Shown here: piece after piece, positions 31,419 to 40,765 of the stretch
Position numbering within the stretch: the stretch's first letter is position 1
Layout of the letters: each line of letters begins with the position of its first letter
Assembly (NCBI RefSeq): GCF_016863635.1
Contig: NZ_BOPG01000010.1
Location: forward strand, 1 to 46,544
Reading direction: 5' to 3'
Source: Virgisporangium aurantiacum
Lineage (GTDB): Bacteria; Actinomycetota; Actinomycetes; Mycobacteriales; Micromonosporaceae
DNA length: 46,544 nucleotides
Made by a program: the position numbers and the translations under genes
Notes under the pieces: model-generated
Seen by the model: only the letters and a program-made list of their open reading frames with translations
Told to the model about the DNA's origin: nothing
Database searches by the model: none

Positions 31419-33671
31419 ATGTTCGGTCAGCTGGTTCGCACGCACCGGCAGCGGCTTGGCCTGACCCAGCAGGAGCTGGCAGACAAGTCGGGTCTAGGGT
31501 CACGCAGCATCCGAAATCTGGAGGCAGGTCGGATCGCGTCACCCCGGCCGACGACCATACGGCTGCTCGCCGATGCCTTCGGTTTGACCGGCCCTGCCCG
31601 CGACCGGTTCTGCGAGGTGGCAGCCGGAGCGTCGACCGGTCAGCCCGTCAACGTGGTGACACCGGCACAGCTGCCCCCGGACGTGTTCGGCTTCACCGGC
31701 CGCCAAGCCGAGCTGGCCGAGCTTGACGCACTTCTCGCAGAACTGGATAGACGGGCACAGACCGCCGTGGTGATCTCGGCCTTGTCGGGCACCGCCGGCG
31801 TTGGCAAAACCGCCCTGGCGGTGCACTGGGCCCACCGGGTACGTGACCGGTTCCCCGATGGCCAGCTATATATCAACCTGCGCGGCTTCGACTCCGTGGG
31901 TACCGCAATGAGCCCTGCCAAAGCCACCCGCCGGTTGCTCGACGCCCTCCACGTGCCGTCTCATCACATCCCGACCGACCCCGACGCTCAGGTGGGGCTC
32001 TACCGGAGCATGATCGCCGACCGGCGGGTGCTGGTCGTCCTGGACAACGCCCGCGATTCGCAACAAGTACGGCCACTGCTGCCCGGCTCGCCGAACTGCC
32101 TGGCCCTGATCACCAGCCGAAACCGACTCACCGGTCTGGTCGCCGGCGACGGAGCCCACCCCGTCAGCCTGGACGTGCTGTCTCCTGCCGAAGCGCGGGA
32201 CCTATTGGCCCACCGCCTCGGCGCCGCCCGGCTCGAGGCCGAGGCAGACTCGGTCGAAAAGATCATCTCCGCCTGCGCACGGCTCCCGCTGGCGTTGGCC
32301 ATCGTGGCTGCCCGCGCCGCGACCCACCCTCGTCTCCCGCTCGCCGCACTGGTCGACGACCTGGATGACCGCCGCACCCGGCTGGAGGCCCTGGCCACCA
32401 CCGATCCGGCCACCGACGTACGTGCCGTGTTCTCGTGGTCCTACGACACGCTCACCAGCGCCGCAGCACGGCTGTTCCGGCTGCTCGGACTGCCCCCCGG
32501 CGCAGACATCACCCTCGCCGCCGCAGCCAGCCTCGCCGCCCTACCGACCAACCAGGTCCGGCCGCTACTGATCGAACTCGTCGACGCCAACCTCCTCGGT
32601 GAGCACGCACCGGGCCGGTACACCTTCCACGAGTTGCTCCGCGGGTACGCCCACCAACTCACGTACGTCCATGACCCGGAGGACCAACGGCACGCCGCGA
32701 CACGGCGCATCCTCGACCACCACCTGCACACCGCCTACGGGGCAGCCAGGCTCCTGTACCCGCATCGAGACCCGATCACCCTCAGCCCTCCCCAACCGGG
32801 GGTGACACCGCAGCGCCTGCTCGACCACCGGCGCGCGCTGGCCTGGTTCGCCACCGACTACCAGACGCTGCTCGCCAGCGTGGACTACGCAGCAGACAAT
32901 CGGCTCGACCCGTATCCATGGCAACTCGCTTGGACCCTCGCCGACTTTCTCGATCGGCAGGGCCACTGGCACGACCGGATCGCCGTCCAGCGTCACGCCC
33001 TCGCCGCGACCCAACGGCTGGGCGACCCGGCCGCGCAAGCCCTCGCCCACCGCTACCTCGCCCGCGCCTACCGCCAAGTTGGCCGCACCAACGAGGCCCG
33101 AGGCGAATTTGACCTGGCCCTCGATCTGTACCGCCGATGCGGGGACCGGGTGGGAGAGGCCGACACCCATCAGAATCTCGCCGCGATGTACGAGCGGCAG
33201 ACAAACTATCGCGACGCACTACACCACGCCCTGCAGGCCGTCGGCCTGTATCAGGCATGCGATCACCGGCCCGGACACGCCAACGCCCTCAACGCCGCCG
33301 GCTGGTGCCACGCCCACCTCGGCGAGCCCCACCAAGGCGTCACCCTGTGCCAGCAGGCTCTGGCCATCCAGCAAGTGCTCCGCGACCGCCCAGGCGAAGC
33401 AGCCACCCACGACAGCCTCGGTTACATCTACCGCCACCTCGGCGAGTGCGAACACGCCATCGACCATTACCGTTACGCCATTACCCTCTACCGCGACCTG
33501 GGCGACCGTTACCACGAAGCCGAATCACTCGCCAACCTGGGCCACACCGACCACACCGCTGGCCACCACGACGACGCTCAGCAAGCCTGGCAACAGGCGC
33601 TGACCATCCTGGACGAGCTGAGCCACCCCGACGCCGACCTTGTTCGCAACACACTCCGCAACTGCCGATGA
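31419..33671 (+). CDS. HTH-NB-ARC-TPR regulator
   Basis: A 750-aa protein preceded by GGAGGAGCGGG. It begins with an XRE-type helix-turn-helix (LVRTHRQRLGLTQQELADKSG, RSIRNLEAGRIASP), then NB-ARC with intact Walker A GTAGVGKTAL (about 125), VLVVLDNARDSQQV and GLPP-like motifs, and a TPR region from about 500 to the end (ATHDSLGYIYRHLGECEHAI). This is a common actinobacterial STAND-type regulator that couples ligand or protein sensing to DNA binding. It is divergent from the 605-aa SARP gene. A role in this cluster is possible but unproven. Confidence 0.88.
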   Translation: MFGQLVRTHRQRLGLTQQELADKSGLGSRSIRNLEAGRIASPRPTTIRLLADAFGLTGPARDRFCEVAAGASTGQPVNVVTPAQLPPDVFGFTGRQAELAELDALLAELDRRAQTAVVISALSGTAGVGKTALAVHWAHRVRDRFPDGQLYINLRGFDSVGTAMSPAKATRRLLDALHVPSHHIPTDPDAQVGLYRSMIADRRVLVVLDNARDSQQVRPLLPGSPNCLALITSRNRLTGLVAGDGAHPVSLDVLSPAEARDLLAHRLGAARLEAEADSVEKIISACARLPLALAIVAARAATHPRLPLAALVDDLDDRRTRLEALATTDPATDVRAVFSWSYDTLTSAAARLFRLLGLPPGADITLAAAASLAALPTNQVRPLLIELVDANLLGEHAPGRYTFHELLRGYAHQLTYVHDPEDQRHAATRRILDHHLHTAYGAARLLYPHRDPITLSPPQPGVTPQRLLDHRRALAWFATDYQTLLASVDYAADNRLDPYPWQLAWTLADFLDRQGHWHDRIAVQRHALAATQRLGDPAAQALAHRYLARAYRQVGRTNEARGEFDLALDLYRRCGDRVGEADTHQNLAAMYERQTNYRDALHHALQAVGLYQACDHRPGHANALNAAGWCHAHLGEPHQGVTLCQQALAIQQVLRDRPGEAATHDSLGYIYRHLGECEHAIDHYRYAITLYRDLGDRYHEAESLANLGHTDHTAGHHDDAQQAWQQALTILDELSHPDADLVRNTLRNCR

Positions 33672-33840
33672 TCGCTCGGAGTGCAAGCGCTCGCGGCTGG
33701 CCGCCGGATCCACTCTTGACAGCGGAGCGACGCCCCGGCATCGGCGTGCGCATCACCCGCTGTCGAGGTCGCGGTGAACTGACTTTCAGCGTGGACGTCT
33801 TGGCTTGACATCGCGGGCCGACCGAGGCTGACGTTGCGGG

Positions 33841-35094
33841 ATGCCGGTCCTCCAATCTCATGTGGCCCGCCTGCTGATCTCTGCCGGGCGCCGGAGTCGA
33901 GCACGTCAGCGGCTACGGGTACTCGGGGTGGCGCGCACGAACTACCTGTCTGCGCTCCAGACCCTTGTCGAGGTGCCGTTCCCTGACCCTGCTGTACGGC
34001 AGGTGCTACGACCGATTCTGCGAAGCTTCGCCATTCAGCAGGCCGCGTTGACCCTGGCTCGACCATGGCGCTTGTACGACCTGCTCAGGTTACTGTCCGG
34101 TATTGCGTGCGTGGTAGCTCCGGCATGGATTTCTGTCGGGTGGCTTCCGCCAGCGGCACCGGGCTCGCGACTGTCAGCGGGGAGCATCTACCTCGTCACC
34201 ATCGCGGCGATAGTGGTGACCTATGGACACTTCCGGGGTCTGGAAACGCGACCCAAGTTCGCCAGGTTGATTCGGCGGGCCCAGATCCCCGTCGGAATCA
34301 CGTTCGCCGCACTCGTCACTGCTGCTGTCGCCGTCGCACTGGTCGAATCAACCAATGCGTGGCTCACGCGCGGTCTCGGCGCGGCAGTCACGGCTGTATC
34401 GATCTTCATGGCCCTACTGGCGCTGCGCGAGGCGGCGCTGACCCTGACACGCCGTCGGGTGATCCGCCCCTGGGCCGCCCGGCCTGGAGGCTGGCCGATG
34501 CCGCCACAGCTGGCAGCCGTGCGGATCATGGAACTGCTCCACCGCCTACACGCGGTGCGGACACGATGCCGACAGTCCCGATTCCGCGCGGGCGCTGTTC
34601 GAGAGATGGAGACCCTCATCATCCGGACCGACTGGGAGATACGAAACGCCGCACCAGTGTTAGGCCTCGGCACAGCGGTCATCGCCGATGCCGCGAGCAA
34701 GGCCAGCCGGCTGACCGCTCACCTCCGACAGCTACAAGTCCGAATGATCCATGACGACCACCTACACGAATACGACCGTGTCGTCAGCGACGCTGTAGGG
34801 CTCGTCACCGCGCTTGCCCGCGGCGACTGGTCGCAGGTAACCACGGACGAGGACGATCCCCATCGACCAGCGATCGTGGTCCGCCTCGCCAAAGGCATCC
34901 TGCCCGCCAGCGTCCTCACCGCCGCCGCCATCGGTCTTCCCCACATACCCGGAGTCGCGGCAACCGGCGCCGCGCTGACCAGCATCCAAATCGGTCTCGC
35001 CGCAGCCGCAGCACTCAGCCTCATCCCTGTCGACGCTCCTCACCGCGATCACGTGCTGAACGCGCTTTCCAGCGCTACCCGCCGCAATCCCTGA
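33841..35094 (+). CDS. Hypothetical membrane protein
   Basis: A 417-aa protein with four to six membrane helices: LLSGIACVVAPAWISVGWL and SIYLVTIAAIVVTYGHF near 85-130, two more around 160-200, and a C-terminal pair (GILPASVLTAAAIGLP, IQIGLAAAAALSLIP). A charged helical region (about 210-320; RAGAVREMETLIIRTDWEI) lies between and is probably cytoplasmic. No known family is recognised. The ATG at 33841 has no strong ribosome site. It stands alone after the NB-ARC gene, with about 170 bases upstream. Confidence 0.6.
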   Translation: MPVLQSHVARLLISAGRRSRARQRLRVLGVARTNYLSALQTLVEVPFPDPAVRQVLRPILRSFAIQQAALTLARPWRLYDLLRLLSGIACVVAPAWISVGWLPPAAPGSRLSAGSIYLVTIAAIVVTYGHFRGLETRPKFARLIRRAQIPVGITFAALVTAAVAVALVESTNAWLTRGLGAAVTAVSIFMALLALREAALTLTRRRVIRPWAARPGGWPMPPQLAAVRIMELLHRLHAVRTRCRQSRFRAGAVREMETLIIRTDWEIRNAAPVLGLGTAVIADAASKASRLTAHLRQLQVRMIHDDHLHEYDRVVSDAVGLVTALARGDWSQVTTDEDDPHRPAIVVRLAKGILPASVLTAAAIGLPHIPGVAATGAALTSIQIGLAAAAALSLIPVDAPHRDHVLNALSSATRRNP

Positions 35095-35187
35095 CGACCG
35101 TCATATTTCGGCCATGCAGGACGCCTTAGCACAATTTCATGTGCGCTGCTCGCGGATGCGCGCACCGGTCTTTGACAATTGGACGGC

Positions 35188-36006
35188 TCAGCTTGGCGTG
35201 ACGGCATCGCCGACGTGTAGGTCGCCGTCGCCTGCCGGCACGAGCCAGATGCCGAAGTGGAGACGGTTGCCGTGTTTGCGGTGCCGGGCCAGGGTGCGGA
35301 GAGGTTCCTTGCCGCGGGCGAGCGTATCGGGGTCGATCAGCGTGACGGCGCATCGGTAGCAGGGCGCGGACGCGCGGAAGCCGACGTCGCCGACGGTGAC
35401 CCTTCGCCAGGAGTCCTCGGCGAAGGCCGGGAATCCGTCCACGACGATGTTCGGCCGGAATCGCATGACGTCTAGGGGTGGCGGCGCCGGTTCGGTTCCT
35501 GCCGTGATCCAGCGGTCCAGTTGGTGGAGGGAGACGATCGAGGTCAGCAGCACGGGTGCGGCATGGGCGAGACTGACCACATCTCCGTCGCGTCCACCGT
35601 CGTCGGCGGACATCGGTTTGCGATGCGGCTCGTCCTGCCGGACCAGCCGAGCGGGGCGACCCAGTACAGCTGCCAGCCAGGCATCGACGTCCGGGGCGCC
35701 CGCGACGGACAGATCGAGATCTGCGGATCCAACTGCGATGCGCGGGGCCTGCGGTCCGGGCAGCGCAACCAGCGCGGGCCGCCTCCCGGGCGCGGTGAGC
35801 ATCAGCCCTCCATCGGCCTGGACGTGGGGTGTAATGGTCATGATCGCCGGGCAGTTGACCACGTCGACCGTCCGGTGCCGGTCGTCGACGATCGCCCACC
35901 GCCGGTCGTCTGCGAGTCCCCACGGCTCGACCTTCGCGGTCGCCGACGCCGTACCCCGCGCGGCCTTCACCGGATAGGTCACGATCTGTTCAACTCGACC
36001 GGTCAC
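35188..36006 (-). CDS. MOSC-domain protein
   Basis: A 272-aa protein. The N-terminal beta-barrel begins with EQIVTYPVKAARG (the usual TYPVK motif) and contains GLADDRRWAIVD. The C-terminal MOSC domain has RFRPNIVVDGFPAFAEDSW, then ASAPCYRCAVTLIDPDT, with the conserved Cys for molybdenum cofactor or sulfur binding, and HRKHGNRLHFGIWLVP. Members are sulfur-carrier or molybdopterin-binding enzymes, mostly reductases of N-hydroxylated compounds. The start is uncertain: GTG 36006 fits the family, while the frame extends to a GTG at 36066. Confidence 0.85.
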   Translation of the reverse strand: MTGRVEQIVTYPVKAARGTASATAKVEPWGLADDRRWAIVDDRHRTVDVVNCPAIMTITPHVQADGGLMLTAPGRRPALVALPGPQAPRIAVGSADLDLSVAGAPDVDAWLAAVLGRPARLVRQDEPHRKPMSADDGGRDGDVVSLAHAAPVLLTSIVSLHQLDRWITAGTEPAPPPLDVMRFRPNIVVDGFPAFAEDSWRRVTVGDVGFRASAPCYRCAVTLIDPDTLARGKEPLRTLARHRKHGNRLHFGIWLVPAGDGDLHVGDAVTPS

Positions 36007-36117
36007 ACCGCAGCGTAGCGGAGGCCGACCGACAGCTTGACCGACATACGGCAGGCGCTCGGGCACCCTCGAACGCCGCCGAGCGACCGGCAGTGGACGG
36101 CCGCCATCTCAAGCACG

Positions 36118-36269
36118 GTCGAAGAGCCGGACGCCATCCTTGCGGGCTAATGGCAGTCCGGCTCCTTCACAGATCCTGCGGTGCCGCCCAGCGCTGCCCT
36201 CGTAATCATGAATCGGCGCCCCGCCGACCAACCCTCATCCCGCCTCGAGTGACCGAGCCAATCGCGGCC
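36118..36269 (+). repeat. Intergenic repeat element, copy 3
   Basis: The right block only: GAGCCGGAC (36124-36132) and GTCCGGCTC (36156-36164) with a 23-base loop, then the shared tail through ccgagccaatcgcggcca. The left block present in copies 1 and 2 is absent. It lies in the 500-base gap between the MOSC and sigma-factor genes, which otherwise shows no gene. See copy 1 for interpretation. Confidence 0.6.
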
Positions 36270-36511
36270 AGATGTGCTCAGCCGATCAAGCTGATTGTGG
36301 CCGCCGTGCTCGCGTTGACCCTCGGAGGAGCACCGCTGGAAATCCCGCACCCCGTCATGTATGGCCGCACCTGGCCAAGACCGCGACCGGCCTGTCGATG
36401 CTGAGTGCCCGGCCGGTCAACCCTGCCGGTGTGTTCAGCTGGCCGGCGTGCAGCGCCACGCAACGTCATGCGCGTCGTAAGAGCGTTGACGCCACCCCAA
36501 GGAGGGACCTG

Positions 36512-37009
36512 TTGGCAACCACCGACGACTTCCACACCTTCGTCGCCGCCCGACTCGACCGGTGGAGACGTAGCGCCTACCTGATGTGCGACGACTGGCA
36601 TCTGGCCGACGACCTGGTGGGCGACGCGGTGATGCGCGTGTGCCAGCACTGGTCGCGGGTCCGCCGGTCGGACAACCCGGACGCCTACGCGCAGAAGATC
36701 CTCGCGCGGTGCTGGCTGACCGAACGACGGCGGGCGTGGTGGCGGCGGGAACGGACGACCGGGACCGTGCCGGAGACCGGGCCCGTCACCGCGCACCGCC
36801 AGGACGAGCGGGTGATCGATCGGCTGCCGCTTGCGCAGCTGCTGGAGACTCTCGGCCCCCGCCAGCGGGCAGCGGTGATCCTGCGCTACTACCTGGACTA
36901 CTCGGTCGAGGAAACAGCCGGAATCCTCGGCGTCACGCCGTCGACCGTACGCGGCCAATGCACCCGCGCGCTGGAACAGCTCCGCAACACCTCGCCCACT
37001 TCCACCTGA
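36512..37009 (+). CDS. SigE-family RNA polymerase sigma factor
   Basis: A 165-aa ECF-like sigma factor. The TTG start at 36512 has a near-perfect AAGGAGG site six bases upstream; longer frames are not supported. Region 2 is FHTFVAARLDRWRRSAYLM, DWHLADDLVGDAVMRVCQHW and DAYAQKILARCWL. Region 4 is LLETLGPRQRAAVILRYYLD, YSVEETAGILGVTPSTV and RALEQLR. The length and sequence are typical of the SigE-like group common in actinomycetes. It is followed by a membrane gene 14 bases on, which is probably its anti-sigma partner. Confidence 0.9.
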   Translation: MATTDDFHTFVAARLDRWRRSAYLMCDDWHLADDLVGDAVMRVCQHWSRVRRSDNPDAYAQKILARCWLTERRRAWWRRERTTGTVPETGPVTAHRQDERVIDRLPLAQLLETLGPRQRAAVILRYYLDYSVEETAGILGVTPSTVRGQCTRALEQLRNTSPTST

Positions 37010-37023
37010 GAGGACCCGCGATC

Positions 37024-37752
37024 ATGCGTGCCCAGTTCGACGAGATCATCGGAACACCACCGCCGTCCACCATCGACTCCCATGTCATCGAACGGCGGGT
37101 GCGCCGGACCCGGACCACACGACGCATCGGGGTCGCCGCCACCGCCCTCGTCGTGGCGGGACTGACTGGCGCCGTTCTGATCGGCAACAACCCACCGGTC
37201 GACACGCCGCCGGTGGCCAAAGACGCGGCGACCCCGACCAGCGCGGCGCCCCCGCCGCCGGACAACCGGTTCCAGCTGAAGTCCGACACCAGGACCGACG
37301 GCGACGCGAGCGCCAAGCAGCTGGCCGCGCTGTTGGAGAAGGCGACGAAGGACGTTGCGGCCGGTGCCGTCTGGGTCGGCCCACTCAACATTAAGTTCAT
37401 CGACGACGGAACGAAACAGTGGACGGGCTCCGGCAAGCTCGAAGCGGGCGGGCGGGCCGGGACCATCTTCGTGATGACGGTGGGCGGCGTGGCCTCACCG
37501 ACGAGGGACCCCGCCCTCACGTGTCCTCCTGCTATGACCGGCTGTGTCCAGGGCACGTCGCCTGGTGGTCGGGACATGATGACGTTCGATGGTGGCAAGA
37601 TCGAGGATGGTTCCCGACTGGTCCGGGCCGCGGTCGAACTGCCGGGTCACCGGGTGATCATCATCCATCACACTCCCGAGGCGAGCGGATCGGTGCTGTC
37701 GGCGGAGCAGTTCCTGCAGATCGTCGACGCCGTCGCCGCACAACTCAGGTAG
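37024..37752 (+). CDS. Membrane protein linked to the sigma factor (probable anti-sigma or sensor)
   Basis: A 242-aa protein. A short cytoplasmic part with RRVRRTRTTRR precedes one membrane helix (IGVAATALVVAGLTGAVLIG), then a proline-rich stalk (PPVAKDAATPTSAAPPPPDN) and an outer domain of about 150 residues with a possible disulfide (ALTCPPAMTGC). It begins 14 bases after the sigma-factor stop with GAGAGG before the ATG. Single-helix proteins in this position commonly restrain the sigma factor or act as its sensor. No ZAS motif (HxxxCxxC) is visible, so it is not a classical zinc anti-sigma. Confidence 0.7.
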   Translation: MRAQFDEIIGTPPPSTIDSHVIERRVRRTRTTRRIGVAATALVVAGLTGAVLIGNNPPVDTPPVAKDAATPTSAAPPPPDNRFQLKSDTRTDGDASAKQLAALLEKATKDVAAGAVWVGPLNIKFIDDGTKQWTGSGKLEAGGRAGTIFVMTVGGVASPTRDPALTCPPAMTGCVQGTSPGGRDMMTFDGGKIEDGSRLVRAAVELPGHRVIIIHHTPEASGSVLSAEQFLQIVDAVAAQLR

Positions 37753-37896
37753 TGGCCGTCGCTTCGGCTCGATGACGTTCGTGTCACCGACAGGAGGCCA
37801 TGACGAAGCTGACCACGCGGCCCCGATCGTGTTGGCCAGCCGACGCCGTTGGAGATGTCAGCTCCTCGATCGTGTACTCCGCGGAGGCCGTCCGCA

Positions 37897-38568
37897 GTGA
37901 GTTTGGCTCATCTCCGCGGACGAGCTGGGGCGGGATGCATCGCGGACCGGATCGCCGACAAAGCCGACGAGCAGTGGATCGGCGTCGGTCAGACCGTCAA
38001 GTTTGCTGGCCTTGCCGTGTCCCGCAACGCGCTCGGCCTGCTCTCCGTCGTACTGCGTGCGATCCCGGCTCTGGATATGATGATCGAGTCGCGCGATGGC
38101 GGATCACAAGACACCATCCAGATCGATGCCGCCCCGACCGCCGTGGCCCCCAGCGGCACGCCCTCCTCAACTCACGTCACATTGCCGGGGACTGTCGATC
38201 CCCTCACCGGAATAGATACCGGTGTACGCATATCCGCAGGAGGGACAGTTCGGTTCGAGGCCTCCGGCCGAGTCGGATACGGCTACGAAGGCGCACCCGA
38301 CTGCGCCGGGTACCCGCAAACCGAGCCCGACGGACACCGCTGGCTCGGAGCCCACAGATGCACATCGAAACAGGACGCAAACGCACCCTTACCCAACGCC
38401 CCCGTCGGCGCCCTGATCGCCCGCATCGGCTCAGGACAATGGTTCCTGGTCGGCAGCACCCGTGCCGTCACAGCCGAGTCCGCCGGCACGATCGTTCTCG
38501 GCTACAACGACCAGTACACTCCCGACAACACTGGAACGTACAACGTGACGGTTTTGATCGGGCCGTGA
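37897..38568 (+). CDS. LecA/PA-IL-like galactose-binding lectin domain protein
   Basis: A 223-aa protein whose last 130 residues resemble the PA-IL lectin: GIDTGVRISAGGTVRFEASG at the start, PLPNAPVGALIARIGSGQWF (the family has L.G.....LIGKIG), and LGYNDQYTPDNTGTYNV, which aligns with the calcium and sugar-binding loop of LecA. The N-terminal third is unclear: a strong AGGAGG site at 37790 serves an ATG at 37800 in another frame. GTG 37897 has GGAGG nine bases upstream. Either the GTG start is right or a frameshift separates a longer N-terminus. No signal peptide is evident. The gene follows the sigma-factor pair, so stress-induced carbohydrate binding is conceivable. Confidence 0.65.
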   Translation: MSLAHLRGRAGAGCIADRIADKADEQWIGVGQTVKFAGLAVSRNALGLLSVVLRAIPALDMMIESRDGGSQDTIQIDAAPTAVAPSGTPSSTHVTLPGTVDPLTGIDTGVRISAGGTVRFEASGRVGYGYEGAPDCAGYPQTEPDGHRWLGAHRCTSKQDANAPLPNAPVGALIARIGSGQWFLVGSTRAVTAESAGTIVLGYNDQYTPDNTGTYNVTVLIGP

Positions 38569-38687
38569 TCTTGCCTGCCGAGGTTCATCCACGGTTTAGG
38601 AATGACGAGAAGGAGGCGATCTGGCCAAATCTGGGGCGGAGCCGTTGACTGTGTCGTCCAGGTCCGAGACTGACAACAGGAGCAAAG

Positions 38688-39230
38688 TTGGATTTCACGT
38701 ACTGGCCCCCGCTGGGATGGGAAGGGTGGTCTTACGAGAACGAAAGTGTCTACGCACGAAAGCAGCCTCCAGCGATCGATTGGAGCCATGCAGCCCGGCT
38801 CGTGGATAAGGGAACGTCCCAAGGCAACTTCGTAACGTTCGATTGGTGGACAACCAGATCAAGGGCTTGGGAGTCCGCGACAATTGGCGCACCACTGAGG
38901 AATGGCAACCGAGTTGTACGCATGACTCAGAGCAGGCGCGAGGGCACCGATGGAGAGGGGCGTCCGTGGCACGTTGGAGTTCTATACGCCGCGCCAGATG
39001 ACCGAGAGATGGGCGGTTTCGATCTGGTCGGGATTGTGACACGGTTCGGACACATCGGATGCCTGCATTGGCGTCATGGTCGGGACTACAGGCCCTTCGT
39101 CGTGGCGCTGGAAGGACAAGTTAAGTATTTGATCGTTCCGGTCATTTGCGGGATCGAGCCGGGGGTAGAACCAACCGTGATGTTGCCGGATCTCGATGAC
39201 CTTGCGCAGTCGCAGATGATCGGCTGCTGA
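38688..39230 (+). CDS. Hypothetical protein
   Basis: A 180-aa soluble protein starting TTG with CAGGAG five bases upstream. The sequence is aromatic-rich at the start (DFTYWPPLGWEGWSYENES) and contains GFDLVGIVTRFGHIGCLHW, then long hydrophobic strands (YLIVPVICGIEPG). Composition and start support real coding, but codon use is lower in GC than the surroundings, suggesting recent acquisition. No family is recognised. An IS remnant begins about 110 bases downstream. Confidence 0.6.
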   Translation: MDFTYWPPLGWEGWSYENESVYARKQPPAIDWSHAARLVDKGTSQGNFVTFDWWTTRSRAWESATIGAPLRNGNRVVRMTQSRREGTDGEGRPWHVGVLYAAPDDREMGGFDLVGIVTRFGHIGCLHWRHGRDYRPFVVALEGQVKYLIVPVICGIEPGVEPTVMLPDLDDLAQSQMIGC

Positions 39231-39339
39231 TCCGCCAACAGGATGCGCTGTACACGCTGCCGTCCGGATCTGCCGCGAGCTGCTCGGGGTGGGTTGCATG
39301 CGCGGCCGGAGTGATCAGACGGGTCGCAGACCGTTGATG

Positions 39340-39935
39340 GCCCCTGGGACGGCTGCTGGGCGTGCTCGGTGTGGGCCCGACACCGGACGCGAAGGAGGTC
39401 GAGATCGCCGTGTTGCGGCATCAGTTCGCGGTGCTGCAACGGTAGGTGGTCCGGCCGCGGTACACGCCAGCGGATCGGATTCTGCTCGCCGCCCTGGCCG
39501 GGATGCTGCCACGCAACCGGTGGCCGGCCTTCCTGGTGACCCCCGGCGACGCTGCTGCGCTGGCACCGCGAGTTGATCGCCCGCCGCTGGACCTTCCCGC
39601 ACACCGGCCGCGGCAGCCGTGGCCGCGGCATCCTGGTCTCGACGACCGGGCCGTGGAGCTCCTGGTGCGGCTGGCCGCCGAGAACCCCCGCTGGGGATAT
39701 GTCCGCATCGTCGGCGAGTGCCGGTCGCCTCGGCCCCGCACCGCGCCGAGGCGGACCTGCCTGGACTCAGTTCCTGCGCGCACAGGCGGACGGGCTGCTG
39801 GCCACGGACTTCTTCACCGTCGAGACAGTCGGCCTGACCCGCCTGTACGTGCTGTTCGTCGTCGAAGTCGAACGACGGAAAGTGCACCTGGCCGGGATCA
39901 CCGCCCACCCCACCGGAGCTGGGCCATACGCACCA
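39340..39935 (+). pseudogene. Decayed IS-type transposase / integrase-core gene
   Basis: Pieces of an integrase-core transposase occur in three frames, in correct order: EIAVLRHQFAVLQR, a TAG (39443-39445), then RPRYTPADRILLAALAGMLP; after a shift LLRWHRELIARRW; then LLVRLAAENPRWGYVRIVGE; after a deletion GPAWTQFLRAQADGLLATDF with the first catalytic Asp, and RLYVLFVVEVERRKVHLAGI. The C-terminal D/E residues are gone. This is the HTH-rve type transposase of IS3/IS481-like elements in actinobacteria, inactivated by a stop, a frameshift and a deletion. I could not find clean terminal repeats. Confidence 0.8.
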
Positions 39936-40245
39936 GACGATCGATCCGCGAACTGGCACCCCTCACGGTGCTCGCATCCGTCGAGTTCACCCAACGGATC
40001 CTGCCGGTCCTCGCGTCTCTACGATCGCCGGCACCCGGCATGCCGGTCCAGACGGCGCGTTGTCGCTGGAGACCGGGCTCGATGCCGCGACCCGCATCGG
40101 ATTGAACGCCGAGCAGGCGCGCCTCCGCGGCAAACTCGCCCGCAGATGCGCAGGAATCGGTCGCGTCGACGTCACCGCAGTCGAGGCTGTCTTGTGGAGT
40201 GCCGGTGAAGGTGCCGCCACCCAGGCTCAGCGACCGCAGGATCTG
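39936..40245. other. Intergenic stretch after the transposase remnant
   Basis: About 310 bases. A forward open frame (DAATRIGLNAEQARLRGKLA) covers part of it, but lacks a start site and family similarity. It may be non-coding or further IS debris. Confidence 0.35.
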
Positions 40246-40593
40246 CTAACTCCTGGACTGTCCCGCATCGTTATCGCGCTGGGCGCGCCTCTCAAGTACC
40301 GCATAGTGGCTTGACCGGTGGTCAAAGCGCGACAGTACCGCCTGTGCTTCCGCCGGTACGTGGCTCACCTCGTAGTCCTCTCCGACGAACGCCTGGATCG
40401 AGTCGATGTCGTCGAACCACATCGCGGTCAGGAACTCGACCTCGTCATCAAGATCGCGACGCATGAGATCGATGTGCTGGAAACCCGGGATGCGCATCGC
40501 CTCGATACCGGGAATGACTTGGCCACGGACGATCGATTCGTACTCGTCCGCATTCTCCTGCGTGGCCCACCCACGCCAGATCCGGCAGATCAT
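40246..40593 (-). CDS. Antibiotic biosynthesis monooxygenase-like (ABM fold) protein
   Basis: A 115-aa ferredoxin-like alpha-beta protein. It opens with MICRIWRGWATQENADEYE, continues with IPGIEAMRIPGFQHIDLMRR and DEVEFLTAMWFDDIDSIQAF, and ends VPAEAQAVLSRFD with HYAVLE. This is the usual pattern of ABM-superfamily proteins involved in monooxygenation, cyclisation or stress. The ATG at 40593 has GGAGG five bases upstream and is preferred over the ATG at 40605. It lies between an IS remnant and a P450 remnant, a region of decay, but appears intact. Confidence 0.75.
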   Translation of the reverse strand: MICRIWRGWATQENADEYESIVRGQVIPGIEAMRIPGFQHIDLMRRDLDDEVEFLTAMWFDDIDSIQAFVGEDYEVSHVPAEAQAVLSRFDHRSSHYAVLERRAQRDNDAGQSRS

Positions 40594-40765
40594 AGCTACC
40601 TCCATCGAAATCCATCAGACCTGAGCCCTGAGATGCGACAGGGTCTCCTTGTGCACCACAGTCGCTCGCATGCCGTGATCACCCACAATTGTCGGCTCCG
40701 CAACCGGTTCATACCGAGCCCATCACTTATCTGCCAGACCGTTGCCCACGCCGCCGACGCCGAGT

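Noticed and set aside
37800..38648. ORF starting at the AGGAGG-ATG upstream of the lectin
   Set aside because: The later part is arginine-rich shadow sequence of the lectin frame; only the start signal is notable and is mentioned there.
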